Below the pieces are notes generated by a model. The model did not search any database. It had not been told where the DNA came from and saw only the letters and a list, made by a program, of their open reading frames with translations. A DNA stretch of 64,000 nucleotides from NCBI GenBank assembly GCA_002436405.1, contig DJLZ01000001.1, positions 310,713 to 374,712 of the forward strand. Direction: 5' to 3'. Positions 1 to 8,349 of the stretch are shown here, piece by piece. Source of the stretch: Proteobacteria bacterium UBA6503. Lineage in GTDB: Bacteria > Pseudomonadota > Alphaproteobacteria > UBA1280 > UBA6503. The number at the start of each line of letters is the position of its first letter. Positions within the stretch are counted from its first letter, which is position 1. The position numbers were made by a program, and so were the translations under genes.

Positions 1-1343
1 GGCAAAACACCCTCGACTGTCTCAAAAACGTTGCCGCTGAATTAAAGCAAAAAAGCATTACACCAAAAGCCATCGGCATTACCAACCAGCGAGAAACTGT
101 TGTTGCGTGGGACAAACAAACAGGCACCCCGCTCTACAACGCCCTTGTTTGGCAAGACAAACGCACCGCCAAACACTGCGAAGCGCTTAAAGCAGAACAT
201 GGCGATATGGTCAAAGACCAAACTGGCCTACCGCTCGACCCTTATTTTTCAGCCAGTAAAATGCAGTGGCTTTTGCAAAATGTTGATGCCGTAAAAAAAG
301 CTGCAGAAAACCAAGCCCTTGCCTTTGGCACCATTGATAGTTTTTTGCTGTTTAAACTTACAGATGGCAAGCAGCACCTGACCGATACCACAAACGCCTG
401 CCGCACCTTGCTGTTTAACCTTAAAACGCAAAACTGGTCAGACGACCTGTTAACCCTTTTTGATATTCCTGCCCACACACTACCAAGCATCAAACCAAAT
501 ACGGCTGACTTTGGTAAAACGGCAGAGGGCCTGCTTGAAAACTCGCTTCCTATTGCCGCCATGGTGGGTGACCAACACGCCGCTACATTTGGCCAAGCCT
601 GCTTTAAAGAAGGGATGGTTAAAAGCACCTATGGCACAGGTTGCTTTGCTGTGCTGAACACAGGGCACGAGATTGTCCCCTCTGAGCATGGCCTGTTAAC
701 AACTGTGGCCTACCACATTGACGATAAACCCGTTTACGCCCTAGAAGGCAGTATTTTTGTAGCAGGCGCAGGTGTGCAGTGGCTGCGTGATAAGTTGCAA
801 ATCATTAAAGCCGCCCGCGAAACGGAAGAACTTTCAAGCAAGGCCCCTTCAAACCCTGACCTTTATTTTGTGCCCGCCTTTGCAGGCCTAGGTGCCCCCT
901 GGTGGGACAGTGCCGCCAAAGGCAGCATTGTGGGCATGACCCTTGATACCGATAAAGCCTCAATCACCAAAGCGATGCTTGATGCCGTATGCCTGCAAAC
1001 CAACGACCTTTTAAACGCCATGGCTGAAGACCTGCAAAAGCCCATTAAAAAAGTGCGTATTGATGGCGGGATGATTAAAAACGACTGGCTTGCCCAGCGC
1101 CTTTCATGCCTGACAGGCGTTGAAATTAGCCGACCAGAGATCACTGAAACCACAGCCTTTGGCGCCGCCCTTATGGCCGGCCTGCAAGCGGGGGTTTATG
1201 GCTCACTTGATGACATCACAAAACTCTGGAAAGAGAACAAACTCTTTACCCCAATTTTTGACGATGCCAAACGTGCCAAACGCCACAAAGGCTGGAGAGC
1301 CGCCGTTAAAGCGACCCAAACTTACGCAAAAGAAAGTGCCTAA
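1..1343 (+). CDS. glpK: Glycerol kinase (5' end outside window)
   Basis: Cytoplasmic FGGY-family kinase that phosphorylates glycerol to glycerol 3-phosphate with ATP. The reading frame is open from base 3, so the first ~50 residues lie outside the window; the visible ~446 residues end at a normal stop. Family blocks seen in order are GITNQRETV, VWQDKRT, TDTTNACRTLLFN, GDQHAATFGQACF, STYGTGCFAVLNTG, FVPAFAGLGAPWWD and DGGMIKNDWLAQ. Together they cover the rest of the first domain and the whole ATP-binding second domain. No glpF or glpD lies downstream; a small DUF805 gene follows after 45 bases. Nothing looks broken. Identity as glycerol kinase rather than another FGGY sugar kinase rests on the GDQHA and NACRT blocks. 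Confidence 0.95.
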   Translation, partial: QNTLDCLKNVAAELKQKSITPKAIGITNQRETVVAWDKQTGTPLYNALVWQDKRTAKHCEALKAEHGDMVKDQTGLPLDPYFSASKMQWLLQNVDAVKKAAENQALAFGTIDSFLLFKLTDGKQHLTDTTNACRTLLFNLKTQNWSDDLLTLFDIPAHTLPSIKPNTADFGKTAEGLLENSLPIAAMVGDQHAATFGQACFKEGMVKSTYGTGCFAVLNTGHEIVPSEHGLLTTVAYHIDDKPVYALEGSIFVAGAGVQWLRDKLQIIKAARETEELSSKAPSNPDLYFVPAFAGLGAPWWDSAAKGSIVGMTLDTDKASITKAMLDAVCLQTNDLLNAMAEDLQKPIKKVRIDGGMIKNDWLAQRLSCLTGVEISRPEITETTAFGAALMAGLQAGVYGSLDDITKLWKENKLFTPIFDDAKRAKRHKGWRAAVKATQTYAKESA

Positions 1344-1388
1344 AACACATTAAACACTTAAAGGAATAAACCTAGAAAGGACAAACCC

Positions 1389-1820
1389 ATGACAACACCT
1401 GAAACACAAAAACACCCACTGGTAACTTACTTTGAATCTAAAGGCTTTATGCGCCGCAAATCATTTGCTGTTGTGGTGTTCTCGCTTTTTGCCTTCACCA
1501 TTATTACCCAACTTTTTGTAGCCCAAAACCTCGCCCAATCAGGCGTTAACGTGGGCGAGCTTGAAACCCTACCAATGCCCCTATGGGCAAACCTAGTGCT
1601 ATTCATTGCAACGCTTGCAGCACTACCTGCTGTAATTATGCGTGCCCGTGATGCTGGCTGGCCACCTGCCATGTTTGGTGGGCTATTTGGTCTAAACATT
1701 TTGCTAGGTATTCTCAGCGTATTTTTAGGCGCTGCCATCCCAAGCATGATTGGCTACGTGGTTCAGGCCCTTGTGCTGATTGCTTTGCTTGGCCTATTGC
1801 TACGCCCAAGTAATGGTTAA
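1389..1820 (+). CDS. DUF805-family small membrane protein (copy 1)
   Basis: A 143-residue integral membrane protein with three or four hydrophobic segments (roughly residues 25-45, 63-83, 90-115 and 118-138). An N-terminal RRKSF motif precedes the first segment, and MRARDAGWP sits between later segments. This Arg-x-x-aromatic followed later by R-x-R-D-x-G matches the DUF805 pattern seen in many bacterial inner-membrane proteins of unknown function. The start has a good Shine-Dalgarno sequence (GAAAGG). A second member of the same family follows 35 bases downstream, so the two are probably co-transcribed. Function unknown. Confidence 0.75.
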   Translation: MTTPETQKHPLVTYFESKGFMRRKSFAVVVFSLFAFTIITQLFVAQNLAQSGVNVGELETLPMPLWANLVLFIATLAALPAVIMRARDAGWPPAMFGGLFGLNILLGILSVFLGAAIPSMIGYVVQALVLIALLGLLLRPSNG

Positions 1821-1855
1821 GAACTTTATAAACCCGAGCTAGGATATACAACCTG

Positions 1856-2323
1856 ATGAAGTGCCCCATCCGCCATATTCGTGAGTATTTTTCACTCGAT
1901 GGTACCATGGGGCGCAAAGGTTTTATTAAGCTGATTCTTATTGGCTACCTTGGCTTGAGTGCGCTGTTTATTACGCTTTATATTGCCTCCCTTACCCCTG
2001 CCGAATACCAAGCCTTAAAAGAATATCAGGATGCTGCAAACAGTGGTGCGCTGCCAAATGGCTATGGCTTTGCCGATTACATTCGCCTGCTTTTAAGCCT
2101 GCTGATTTTACCGGGGGTGATTATGCGCCTGCGTGATTGCGGCAAGCATGTGCGCTGGGTGCTTTTGCTTATTCCTTCAATTCTACTAAGCGCTTGGGGG
2201 CTGATTGAGCGCCCTATTCCGATTCGTTATGATGCCATTGCACTTACACACGTGATTTTTTACGGCACTCTGTTTATACTCATGCTCAAGCAATCAACTT
2301 CGACAAAGGACAACGCCCCATGA
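1856..2323 (+). CDS. DUF805-family small membrane protein (copy 2)
   Basis: A 155-residue membrane protein with the same architecture as the preceding gene: MGRKGF before the first hydrophobic segment and VIMRLRDCGKHVRW after the next, which is the DUF805 signature. The two copies are clearly diverged rather than a recent duplication. Its stop overlaps the start of cmk by four bases (ATGA), so it is translationally coupled to cmk and sits at the head of the cmk operon. No function can be assigned; similar proteins are predicted to reside in the inner membrane. Confidence 0.75.
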   Translation: MKCPIRHIREYFSLDGTMGRKGFIKLILIGYLGLSALFITLYIASLTPAEYQALKEYQDAANSGALPNGYGFADYIRLLLSLLILPGVIMRLRDCGKHVRWVLLLIPSILLSAWGLIERPIPIRYDAIALTHVIFYGTLFILMLKQSTSTKDNAP

Positions 2324-3021
2324 TTATCGCCATTGACGGACCAGCTGGTGCTGGCAAAGGAACTTTAGCAAAACGCCTTGCCCGCCATTACCAGATGAAG
2401 TTTTTGGATACAGGCGCCCTCTACCGTGCGGTTGGTTTGCAAGTTCTGATGGCTGGCGGTGACCCTGCCGATGAAGCCACAGCTATTGAGGCTGCCCAAG
2501 CCCTAGACTTTGATTTTAAACACATGGGCGACAATGTGTTCCACGCATTTATCGGCGGTGAAGATATTGAAAGCAAGCTGCGCACAAACGATGTTGGTGC
2601 GGCCGCTTCACAAGTTTCAGCGTACCCTGCTGTGCGCACAGCCCTTAAAGATTTTCAGCTCAACTTTATTGCCGATGCCCGCCAAAATAAGGGTGCTATT
2701 TTAGATGGCCGTGATATTGGCACCATTATTTGCCCTGATGCTGAGGTGAAGTTTTTCCTCGAAGCTGATGCCAAAATCCGTGCCGAGCGCCGCTTCAAAG
2801 AGTCTCAAGAAAAGGGTCTTAACGAAGACTTTGACGCTATTCATAAACAAATCATCGAGCGTGACGCCCGTGACCGTAACCGCAAAGATGCCCCGCTTAT
2901 CCCTGCGGATGACGCCATGATTATTGATACATCAACCATGAATGCTGACGCTGTTTTTGACTATGCCTGCAATGCTGTAAGCAAAGCCCAGAGTGCTAAG
3001 AACGCAAAAGAAGCTGTATAA
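2320..3021 (+). CDS. cmk: Cytidylate kinase
   Basis: Phosphorylates CMP and dCMP to the diphosphates with ATP, in the cytoplasm. The 233-residue length fits the bacterial family (about 220-230). The P-loop is IDGPAGAGKGT near the N terminus, followed by FLDTGALYRAVG, DGRDIGTIICPDA and the lid-type segment with ERDARDRNRKDAPL. The start overlaps the upstream DUF805 gene by four bases and the next gene begins five bases after the stop, so the nucleotide genes here form one operon. In many alphaproteobacteria cmk precedes rpsA; here two purine-nucleotide genes are inserted between them. Confidence 0.95.
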   Translation: MIIAIDGPAGAGKGTLAKRLARHYQMKFLDTGALYRAVGLQVLMAGGDPADEATAIEAAQALDFDFKHMGDNVFHAFIGGEDIESKLRTNDVGAAASQVSAYPAVRTALKDFQLNFIADARQNKGAILDGRDIGTIICPDAEVKFFLEADAKIRAERRFKESQEKGLNEDFDAIHKQIIERDARDRNRKDAPLIPADDAMIIDTSTMNADAVFDYACNAVSKAQSAKNAKEAV

Positions 3022-3026
3022 CACCC

Positions 3027-4070
3027 ATGGCAAACACCACCCCCTTACTGCCGCAAGGCAAGGTTTCAGTTTTATGTGACGGCCAATTTGGCTCAACAGG
3101 CAAAGGCTCATTTGCAGCCTATATAGCCCAGCACTGCCCGCCTGATATCACCACCTCAAACGCAGCGCCTAACGCTGGCCACACCGCCGTTATTGGTGGC
3201 AAAACAATTATTACAAAACACCTGCCCATTGCAGGCGTATTGTGCGGTACGCCCATTTACCTGAATGCGGGTGCCCGTATTGACCCTGATATTCTGCTAG
3301 AAGAATGTGCCAAATACGGTGTTGACCGTGAACTTGTGACCATCCACCCTCGGGCAGCGGTTATTACGCCAAAATCACGTTCAGAAGAACAATCAAATGC
3401 ATCGACCTATGCAAAAGTTGCCTCAACCCAATCGGGCGCAGGGTCAGCCCTTGCACGCAAAGTGATGCGCCATAGCGATGCTGTGGCTGAAAATTGCTCA
3501 AAGCTTACCGCCCATTTTAAAGTAGCAAAGCTTGACCTAAACGCTGAAGCTGCCGCTGGCAAAACCATTTTAATTGAAATGCCACAAGGCTATGGCCTGG
3601 GCATTAACGAAGGCTTAGCCTTCCCACATTGCACCTCGCACTCAATCACCGTGCCGCAGGCGCTGGCGGATGCGAACATTCACCCTAAACACTTTGGCCA
3701 AACGCTGATGACGCTGCGCACCTACCCTATTCGTGTGGGTCACCTTAAAGACAATAGCGGCAATATTATTGGTGAAAGCGGTGCTTTTTACCCAGACTCA
3801 ACTGAGCTCACATGGGCCGACCTTAACCAAGAGCCTGAAAAAACCACCAACACCAAACGTGTGCGCCGAGTGGCAACATTTTCATTTAAGCAATACGCCG
3901 AAGTTATGGCCCAAGCTATGCCTGAAGTTTTGTTTTTAAACTTTGCCAATTACTGCAAAGAGGCTGAGCTTGAAGAGCTCATTCAGCAGATGTTAAAGAT
4001 TTACACACCCAAACAGCTTTACCTAGGCTTTGGGCCCAAAGTAACCGATATTCAACCTTACGAACTTTAG
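3027..4070 (+). CDS. purZ: PurZ-type short adenylosuccinate synthetase homologue
   Basis: A 347-residue member of the adenylosuccinate synthetase family, well short of bacterial PurA (about 430). The GTP/IMP loop reads QFGSTGKGS (residues 20-28), so the catalytic Asp of PurA (Asp13 in E. coli) is replaced by Ser23. This substitution is known from phage PurZ (vibriophage PhiVC8, cyanophage S-2L), which joins aspartate to dGMP and so starts 2-aminoadenine synthesis. Other blocks match my memory of PhiVC8 PurZ: NAGHT (49-53), TYPIRVG (~233-239), YPDSTELTW, TKRVRRV (~277-283), VLFLNFANYC and LGFGPKVTD. The gene lies five bases after cmk and 16 bases before a HAM1-family pyrophosphatase. Family membership is firm; the substrate (dGMP, GMP or IMP) is inference. 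No phage structural genes are nearby. Confidence 0.82.
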   Translation: MANTTPLLPQGKVSVLCDGQFGSTGKGSFAAYIAQHCPPDITTSNAAPNAGHTAVIGGKTIITKHLPIAGVLCGTPIYLNAGARIDPDILLEECAKYGVDRELVTIHPRAAVITPKSRSEEQSNASTYAKVASTQSGAGSALARKVMRHSDAVAENCSKLTAHFKVAKLDLNAEAAAGKTILIEMPQGYGLGINEGLAFPHCTSHSITVPQALADANIHPKHFGQTLMTLRTYPIRVGHLKDNSGNIIGESGAFYPDSTELTWADLNQEPEKTTNTKRVRRVATFSFKQYAEVMAQAMPEVLFLNFANYCKEAELEELIQQMLKIYTPKQLYLGFGPKVTDIQPYEL

Positions 4071-4086
4071 TAGAGGCATAAACCCC

Positions 4087-4707
4087 ATGACCAAAGAAAT
4101 CATCTTCGCTACAGGTAACCCTGCCAAACTTGACCAAGCCGAGTTTGTTGCAAAGGAACTTGGCCTCAACATTAAAGTTCTAAACGGCAAAAAACTGCAC
4201 GGTGATGATGTTGAATACGACGAAATTGGCGCCTCAACCGAAGCGATTGCAAAAGACGGCGCCTTGAATGTAGCAAAGCGCTTAGGCAAGCCTGTGATTG
4301 CAGAAGATACTGATTTTTATGTTGAAGCCCTTAATGGTTTTCCGGGGATTCGTGCAGGGTTATTCCTTAAAACATTTGGCCGTGCAGCATTGCATAAAGC
4401 CATGGCTGGGCAAGAGAATCGTAATTGTTCAATCACCTCAAGCTGCTGCTACGCCACCCCAGAAGGTAACGTTGTTTGCAAAACCTACACCCTCAAAGGC
4501 ACCATGGCCGAGTTTGAAACATTCGACCCTGAGCTTCCGCACTGGATTGCGCCAGGCTCAAGCCCATGGGGTGGCGGCTATAATGCCATTTTCATCCCTG
4601 ATGGGCACACCAAAACACTGGCCGAAATCACTGGCGAAGCTGCCCTTGATTTTGGCTACCGTGAAGTTACTCTCGGTGCCATTTTGAAACACCTTGCCCA
4701 GTCGTAA
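4087..4707 (+). CDS. HAM1/RdgB-family non-canonical purine NTP pyrophosphatase
   Basis: Cytoplasmic pyrophosphatase of the HAM1/ITPA/RdgB family, which hydrolyses (d)ITP, (d)XTP and related purine nucleotides to the monophosphate and pyrophosphate. The 206-residue length fits. Motifs seen: FATGNPAK at the N terminus (substrate phosphates), AEDTDFYVEALNGFPGIRA (equivalent of the usual ADDSGL..DAL.G.PG metal/base-specificity segment) and GYNAIFIPDG followed by KTLAEI. DTDF in place of DSGL is a mild deviation. It follows the purZ-like gene by 16 bases, so the pair is probably co-transcribed. A role in supplying a purine deoxynucleoside monophosphate to that enzyme is speculation; ordinary house-cleaning is the default. 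Confidence 0.85.
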   Translation: MTKEIIFATGNPAKLDQAEFVAKELGLNIKVLNGKKLHGDDVEYDEIGASTEAIAKDGALNVAKRLGKPVIAEDTDFYVEALNGFPGIRAGLFLKTFGRAALHKAMAGQENRNCSITSSCCYATPEGNVVCKTYTLKGTMAEFETFDPELPHWIAPGSSPWGGGYNAIFIPDGHTKTLAEITGEAALDFGYREVTLGAILKHLAQS

Positions 4708-4715
4708 AACGCCGC

Positions 4716-4743
4716 CCCATATTCGTAAGGTTTCGAACATGGG
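4716..4743 (+). other. Imperfect stem-loop after the nucleotide operon
   Basis: CCCAT and TTCG on the left pair with CGAA and ATGGG on the right, with one mismatch and an eight-base loop. It begins about nine bases after the upstream stop codon. No T-run follows, so it is not a standard intrinsic terminator; it could be an mRNA 3' end structure or part of the rpsA control region. Confidence 0.35.
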
Positions 4744-4795
4744 CCATATCGGGTTTAATCAACTGAAAAAACTCAGTATTTTCGTTATTTTTTGC

Positions 4796-4824
4796 TAGAC
4801 ATCTCACACCCTAAGGGGCATAGT
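4796..4824 (+). promoter_or_regulatory. Putative sigma-70-type promoter of rpsA
   Basis: TAGACA (4796-4801), a 17-base spacer and CATAGT (4819-4824) resemble TTGACA/TATAAT with five and four matches. It lies about 105 bases before the rpsA start, leaving an untranslated leader of roughly 100 bases, where autogenous control by S1 is common in other bacteria. Confidence 0.4.
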
Positions 4825-4930
4825 GCCGACCATGTGTCACGGCGCAAGTAGCGGCTGTGCAAAGTATAACCAACCCGGACAAAACTGGCAGCAGGCCTAT
4901 TTTGAATGGATTAGAAAGTAGAAACTCATT

Positions 4931-6727
4931 ATGACTACTGAAAAATTTGAAACTCCTCTAGATATCCCAGGCGTTAGCCCTGAGGTAATCAAAAAAGCCC
5001 TATCTGACGACTTCGAAAAACTGCTAGACGGTAACTTCTCACTAACTGAAGAAGTATCAGGCAACGTTGTTAAGGGTATTATTGTTGGCATCGAAAACGA
5101 TGTAGCAATCGTAGACATCGGCATGAAAGCCGAAGGTCGTATTCCTCTAAAAGAATTCATCGACCCTACTAAAAAAGAAACAACTCTTACTGTTGGCGAC
5201 ACTGTTGACGTATTCGTTGAAAACCTAGACGACGCACATGGCGAAGCAAACCTAAGCCGTGAAAAAGCCCGTCGTGAAGCTTCTCTAGACAACCTAGAGA
5301 AAGCCTTCGACAAAGAAGAAACTGTTAAAGGTATCATCTTTGGTCGCGTTAAAGGTGGCTTCATGGTTGACGTTCAAGGCGCATTGGCATTCCTACCTGG
5401 TTCACAGGTTGACGTACGTCCAATCCGTGACATGAGCCCACTAATGCACACAGAGTTGGACTTCCAAATTCTTAAGATGGACCGTAAACGTGCAAACATT
5501 ATCGTTTCACGCCGCGCTATCATGGACGAATCACGTGCAGAAGCTCGTGAAGAAATCCTACAGGATATGGAAGAAGGTAAAGTACTTGAAGGTGTTGTTA
5601 AAAACATCACTGATTACGGTGCGTTCATTGACATGGGCGGCGTTGACGGTCTACTACACATTACCGACATCGCATGGCACCGTATCAACCACCCTTCAGA
5701 AGTGCTTACTTTGGGTCAATCACTTAAAGTTCAAGTTATTCGTTACAACGAAGACACCAAGCGTGTATCACTTGGTCTTAAACAACTTGAGCAAGATCCT
5801 TGGAACACAGTGGCTGAAAACTACCCATTGGGTAAAATCGTTAAAGGTACTATTACCAACATCACCGACTACGGTGCATTCGTTGAGCTAGCACCTGGCG
5901 TTGAAGGCCTGATCCACGTATCTGAAATGAGCTGGACTCGTAAGAACATCCATCCGGGCAAACTGCTTTCAACTTCACAAGAAGTTGACGTGATGGTTCT
6001 TGAAGTAGACCACGACAAACGCCGTATCTCTCTAGGCCTGAAACAGTGCCAAGAGAACCCATGGGATAGCTTTGCTACAGCTCACCCAGAAGGCAGCGAA
6101 ATCGAAGGTACAGTACGTAACGTAACTGACTTCGGTATCTTTGTTGGTCTAACTGAAGAGATCGACGGTCTTGTTCACATGTCAGACATCTCTTGGGATG
6201 AAGCTGGTGAAACCGCTCTTGCTAACTACAAGAAGGGCGACACTGTAAAAGCTAAAGTTCTAAGCATCGATCCTGAAAAAGAACGCGTATCTTTGGGCAT
6301 TAAGCAGCTAACTGAAGGCACTGATACATCATCAGGCGCATTCAAGAAGGGTGCAGACGTGACTGGTACTATTACAGCTATCGCTGACGACAGCCTAACC
6401 CTAGACTTGGGCGAAGGTGTTGTAGGTACTATCTCAGCACGCGACCTAGGCCGCAGCCGTGAAGACCAGAACACAAGCCGCTTCTCAGAAGGCGACAAAG
6501 TGTCTGCTAAAGTTCTTCGCAGCACCAAAGATGGTGTTCAGCTTTCAGTTAAAGCGCTAGACATCGCAGAAGAGAAGAAAGCCGTTAAAGCTTACTCAGG
6601 TAAGTCAGCCGGTGGTGCTTCACTTGGTGACGTTCTAGGTTCAGCACTTGCTGACGCAGCGCCTAAAGCTGAAAAGAAGACCACTAAGAAAGCAGCGACT
6701 AAAAAAGCTGCTAAAGACGAGAAATAA
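4931..6727 (+). CDS. rpsA: 30S ribosomal protein S1
   Basis: RNA-binding ribosomal protein that helps mRNA bind the 30S subunit. At 598 residues it is slightly longer than E. coli S1. Six S1 repeats can be followed, at roughly residues 38-100, 127-190, 214-285, 300-372, 388-458 and 475-540. The best conserved are the third to fifth, with ITDYGAFIDMGGVDGLLH, ITDYGAFVELAPGVEGLIH and VTDFGIFVGLTEEIDGLVH. A Lys/Ala-rich tail (KKTTKKAATKKAAKDEK) closes the protein. Codon choice is strongly biased to CTA, CGT, GTT and AAC, as in the other ribosomal genes here, which indicates high expression. The start ATG follows a GAAAG-like ribosome site. Confidence 0.97.
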   Translation: MTTEKFETPLDIPGVSPEVIKKALSDDFEKLLDGNFSLTEEVSGNVVKGIIVGIENDVAIVDIGMKAEGRIPLKEFIDPTKKETTLTVGDTVDVFVENLDDAHGEANLSREKARREASLDNLEKAFDKEETVKGIIFGRVKGGFMVDVQGALAFLPGSQVDVRPIRDMSPLMHTELDFQILKMDRKRANIIVSRRAIMDESRAEAREEILQDMEEGKVLEGVVKNITDYGAFIDMGGVDGLLHITDIAWHRINHPSEVLTLGQSLKVQVIRYNEDTKRVSLGLKQLEQDPWNTVAENYPLGKIVKGTITNITDYGAFVELAPGVEGLIHVSEMSWTRKNIHPGKLLSTSQEVDVMVLEVDHDKRRISLGLKQCQENPWDSFATAHPEGSEIEGTVRNVTDFGIFVGLTEEIDGLVHMSDISWDEAGETALANYKKGDTVKAKVLSIDPEKERVSLGIKQLTEGTDTSSGAFKKGADVTGTITAIADDSLTLDLGEGVVGTISARDLGRSREDQNTSRFSEGDKVSAKVLRSTKDGVQLSVKALDIAEEKKAVKAYSGKSAGGASLGDVLGSALADAAPKAEKKTTKKAATKKAAKDEK

Positions 6728-6746
6728 TCGGAGTTAACCTACGATT

Positions 6747-7688
6747 ATGACCGAGAACCAACACAGCAACCCATACGAAATCGCCATGCGCGTGCTTAAG
6801 CTTGAAAAAAGCCGAAACCGCTGGCGCTGGGTTGCTGTTGTTGCGTTCGTTCTGTTTTTACTGACAGTTTCTGCCCTAGAGGCAACCCCTGCAAAACGCC
6901 CGGCTAAGTTTATTGCCCAAGTGCATGTATCAGGCATGATTACCGATACCCTGCACCAGCAAGACGTGCTTGAGCGTATTCGCACCAACGACAACGCAAA
7001 AGCTTTGCTTGTATACGTAGACTCACCTGGTGGCACCATGGTTGGTGGCGTAAGCCTTCACCGTATGCTGCGTGAGATTTCTCAAAGCAAACCTGTTGTT
7101 ATCGTGATGGGGACTGTTGCAGCATCAGCTGGCTACATGGTGGCCTCGGCTGGTGACTACGTGATTGCAAATGAGGGAACCCTTACAGGTTCAGTTGGCG
7201 TTTTGATGCCCCTTATGGATGCCACAGGCCTAGCTGGTAAAGTTGGCGTGCGCTCTGACGAAATTGTAAGCGGTGATCTTAAGGCTGTGACCTCACCCCT
7301 TTACACACGTTCGGCAAGTGACCGTGCTTACCTACAAGACACCGTTATGCAAATGCAAAAAGTGTTTTTAGACCTTGTAAATGCGCAGCGAGACCTTACA
7401 CCAGAGACTGTTCAATTAATTAGCGATGGCCGCATTATTACAGGCACCAAAGCCAAAGAGCTTAACTTGGTAGATGCCCTAGGCGACCGCCGCACCGCAA
7501 AACAATGGTTGGCTGATACACATGAACTTGATGTAGCAACCCCAATTATTGAATTTGACCTCGTGGAAAAGCAAAGCTTGGTTAAAGAGCTTCTGCAAGG
7601 TGTAGACTCATACTTTTTTGGGTCACAGTTTATGAACAAGTTTGTAAACGGCACCCCACAACACGCCATTATGGCCGTGCAATATTAA
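6747..7688 (+). CDS. sppA: Signal peptide peptidase SppA (S49 protease)
   Basis: Membrane-anchored serine protease that degrades cleaved signal peptides. The 313-residue protein has an N-terminal hydrophobic anchor (~residues 28-46), then the S49 core: LLVYVDSPGGTMVGG, the nucleophile region TVAASAGYMVASAGDYV and NEGTLTGSVGV, with a candidate general-base Lys in GDLKAVTSP. The length matches the short, single-domain SppA type common in alphaproteobacteria rather than the ~600-residue E. coli form. It starts 19 bases after rpsA behind a GGAG site and is followed by ihfB, a conserved neighbourhood. Confidence 0.9.
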   Translation: MTENQHSNPYEIAMRVLKLEKSRNRWRWVAVVAFVLFLLTVSALEATPAKRPAKFIAQVHVSGMITDTLHQQDVLERIRTNDNAKALLVYVDSPGGTMVGGVSLHRMLREISQSKPVVIVMGTVAASAGYMVASAGDYVIANEGTLTGSVGVLMPLMDATGLAGKVGVRSDEIVSGDLKAVTSPLYTRSASDRAYLQDTVMQMQKVFLDLVNAQRDLTPETVQLISDGRIITGTKAKELNLVDALGDRRTAKQWLADTHELDVATPIIEFDLVEKQSLVKELLQGVDSYFFGSQFMNKFVNGTPQHAIMAVQY

Positions 7689-7729
7689 ACGATTAAATAC
7701 TTTAAAAACCTCAACACAGGAAAAATCTG

Positions 7730-8008
7730 ATGACTAAATCTGAACTGATCCAAAAATTGGCAGACGAAAACAACCACCTACACATGTCAGACATCGAGCG
7801 TGTAGTTAACGTTGTTCTAGAAGAAATTTCAGGCGCGCTAACTCGTGGCGATCGTGTTGAACTACGTGGCTTGGGTGCATTTTCTGTGCGCGAGCGTCAA
7901 TCACGTACTGGCCGTAACCCACGTACTGGCGAATCTGTTGAAGTCCCTGCTAAGCGCACACCATTTTTCAAAATGGGCCGTGAGCTTAAAGAGCGTCTAA
8001 ACAAGTAA
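7730..8008 (+). CDS. ihfB: Integration host factor subunit beta
   Basis: DNA-bending protein that forms a heterodimer with IHF-alpha and acts in recombination, replication and sigma-54 transcription. The 92-residue length is typical. The beta-subunit start MTKSELIQKLA, the core VELRGLGAFSVRERQSR and the beta-arm segment GRNPRTGESVEVPAK are all present; the Pro at the arm tip intercalates DNA in this family. A strong AGGA site precedes the ATG. IHF is a usual partner of sigma-54 promoters such as the one seen upstream of motA. Confidence 0.93.
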   Translation: MTKSELIQKLADENNHLHMSDIERVVNVVLEEISGALTRGDRVELRGLGAFSVRERQSRTGRNPRTGESVEVPAKRTPFFKMGRELKERLNK

Positions 8009-8027
8009 GTTAAAGGAATAACGCACG

Positions 8028-8264
8028 GTGCTTTTCGTTTGGCTTAACCGCATTCTTTTCGCCCTATTTGTGGCCATTGGTGTGCTGTTCAGCTTCGAAA
8101 ACCGTCAGCCGCTTACATTTACTGTAGCCGGCGCTGACTACACCACCAAAGCGTACCTAGTGCTTATTGGCGCTGTGGCGATTGGGTTTACAATTGGCGT
8201 TGTTCTTTCAGCGTTAAACACCAAAGCCAAACAAGTTAAAAAGCTGATGTCTAAAAACCAATAA
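8028..8264 (+). CDS. LapA-domain (DUF1049) membrane protein
   Basis: A 78-residue protein with two transmembrane segments (~5-25 and ~42-65) separated by a short loop containing FSFENRQP. This is the DUF1049/LapA pattern of a small inner-membrane protein linked to lipopolysaccharide assembly in E. coli. It starts with GTG behind AAAGGA, 19 bases after ihfB; ihfB-lapA is a recurring alphaproteobacterial order. The C-terminal tail is Lys-rich and cytoplasmic. Precise role unknown. Confidence 0.75.
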   Translation: MLFVWLNRILFALFVAIGVLFSFENRQPLTFTVAGADYTTKAYLVLIGAVAIGFTIGVVLSALNTKAKQVKKLMSKNQ

Positions 8265-8287
8265 GCTTTTAACACACCATTAAAAAA

Positions 8288-8320
8288 GGCTCCCGAGGGA
8301 TAAAACCCGGGAGCCTTTTT
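8288..8320. terminator. Bidirectional intrinsic terminator
   Basis: GGCTCCCG (8288-8295) pairs with CGGGAGCC (8308-8315). A-runs precede it and TTTTT follows, so it can end transcripts from both the lapA-domain gene (+) and the converging ppa gene (-). Confidence 0.85.
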
Positions 8321-8349
8321 AGTACTTAAGCTAACTTAAGCAGCCAAGC

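Noticed and set aside
3027..4070. Prophage origin of the purZ-like gene as a current phage region
   Set aside because: Flanked by cmk, HAM1 and rpsA with similar codon use; no integrase, structural or lysis genes within the surrounding 10 kb.
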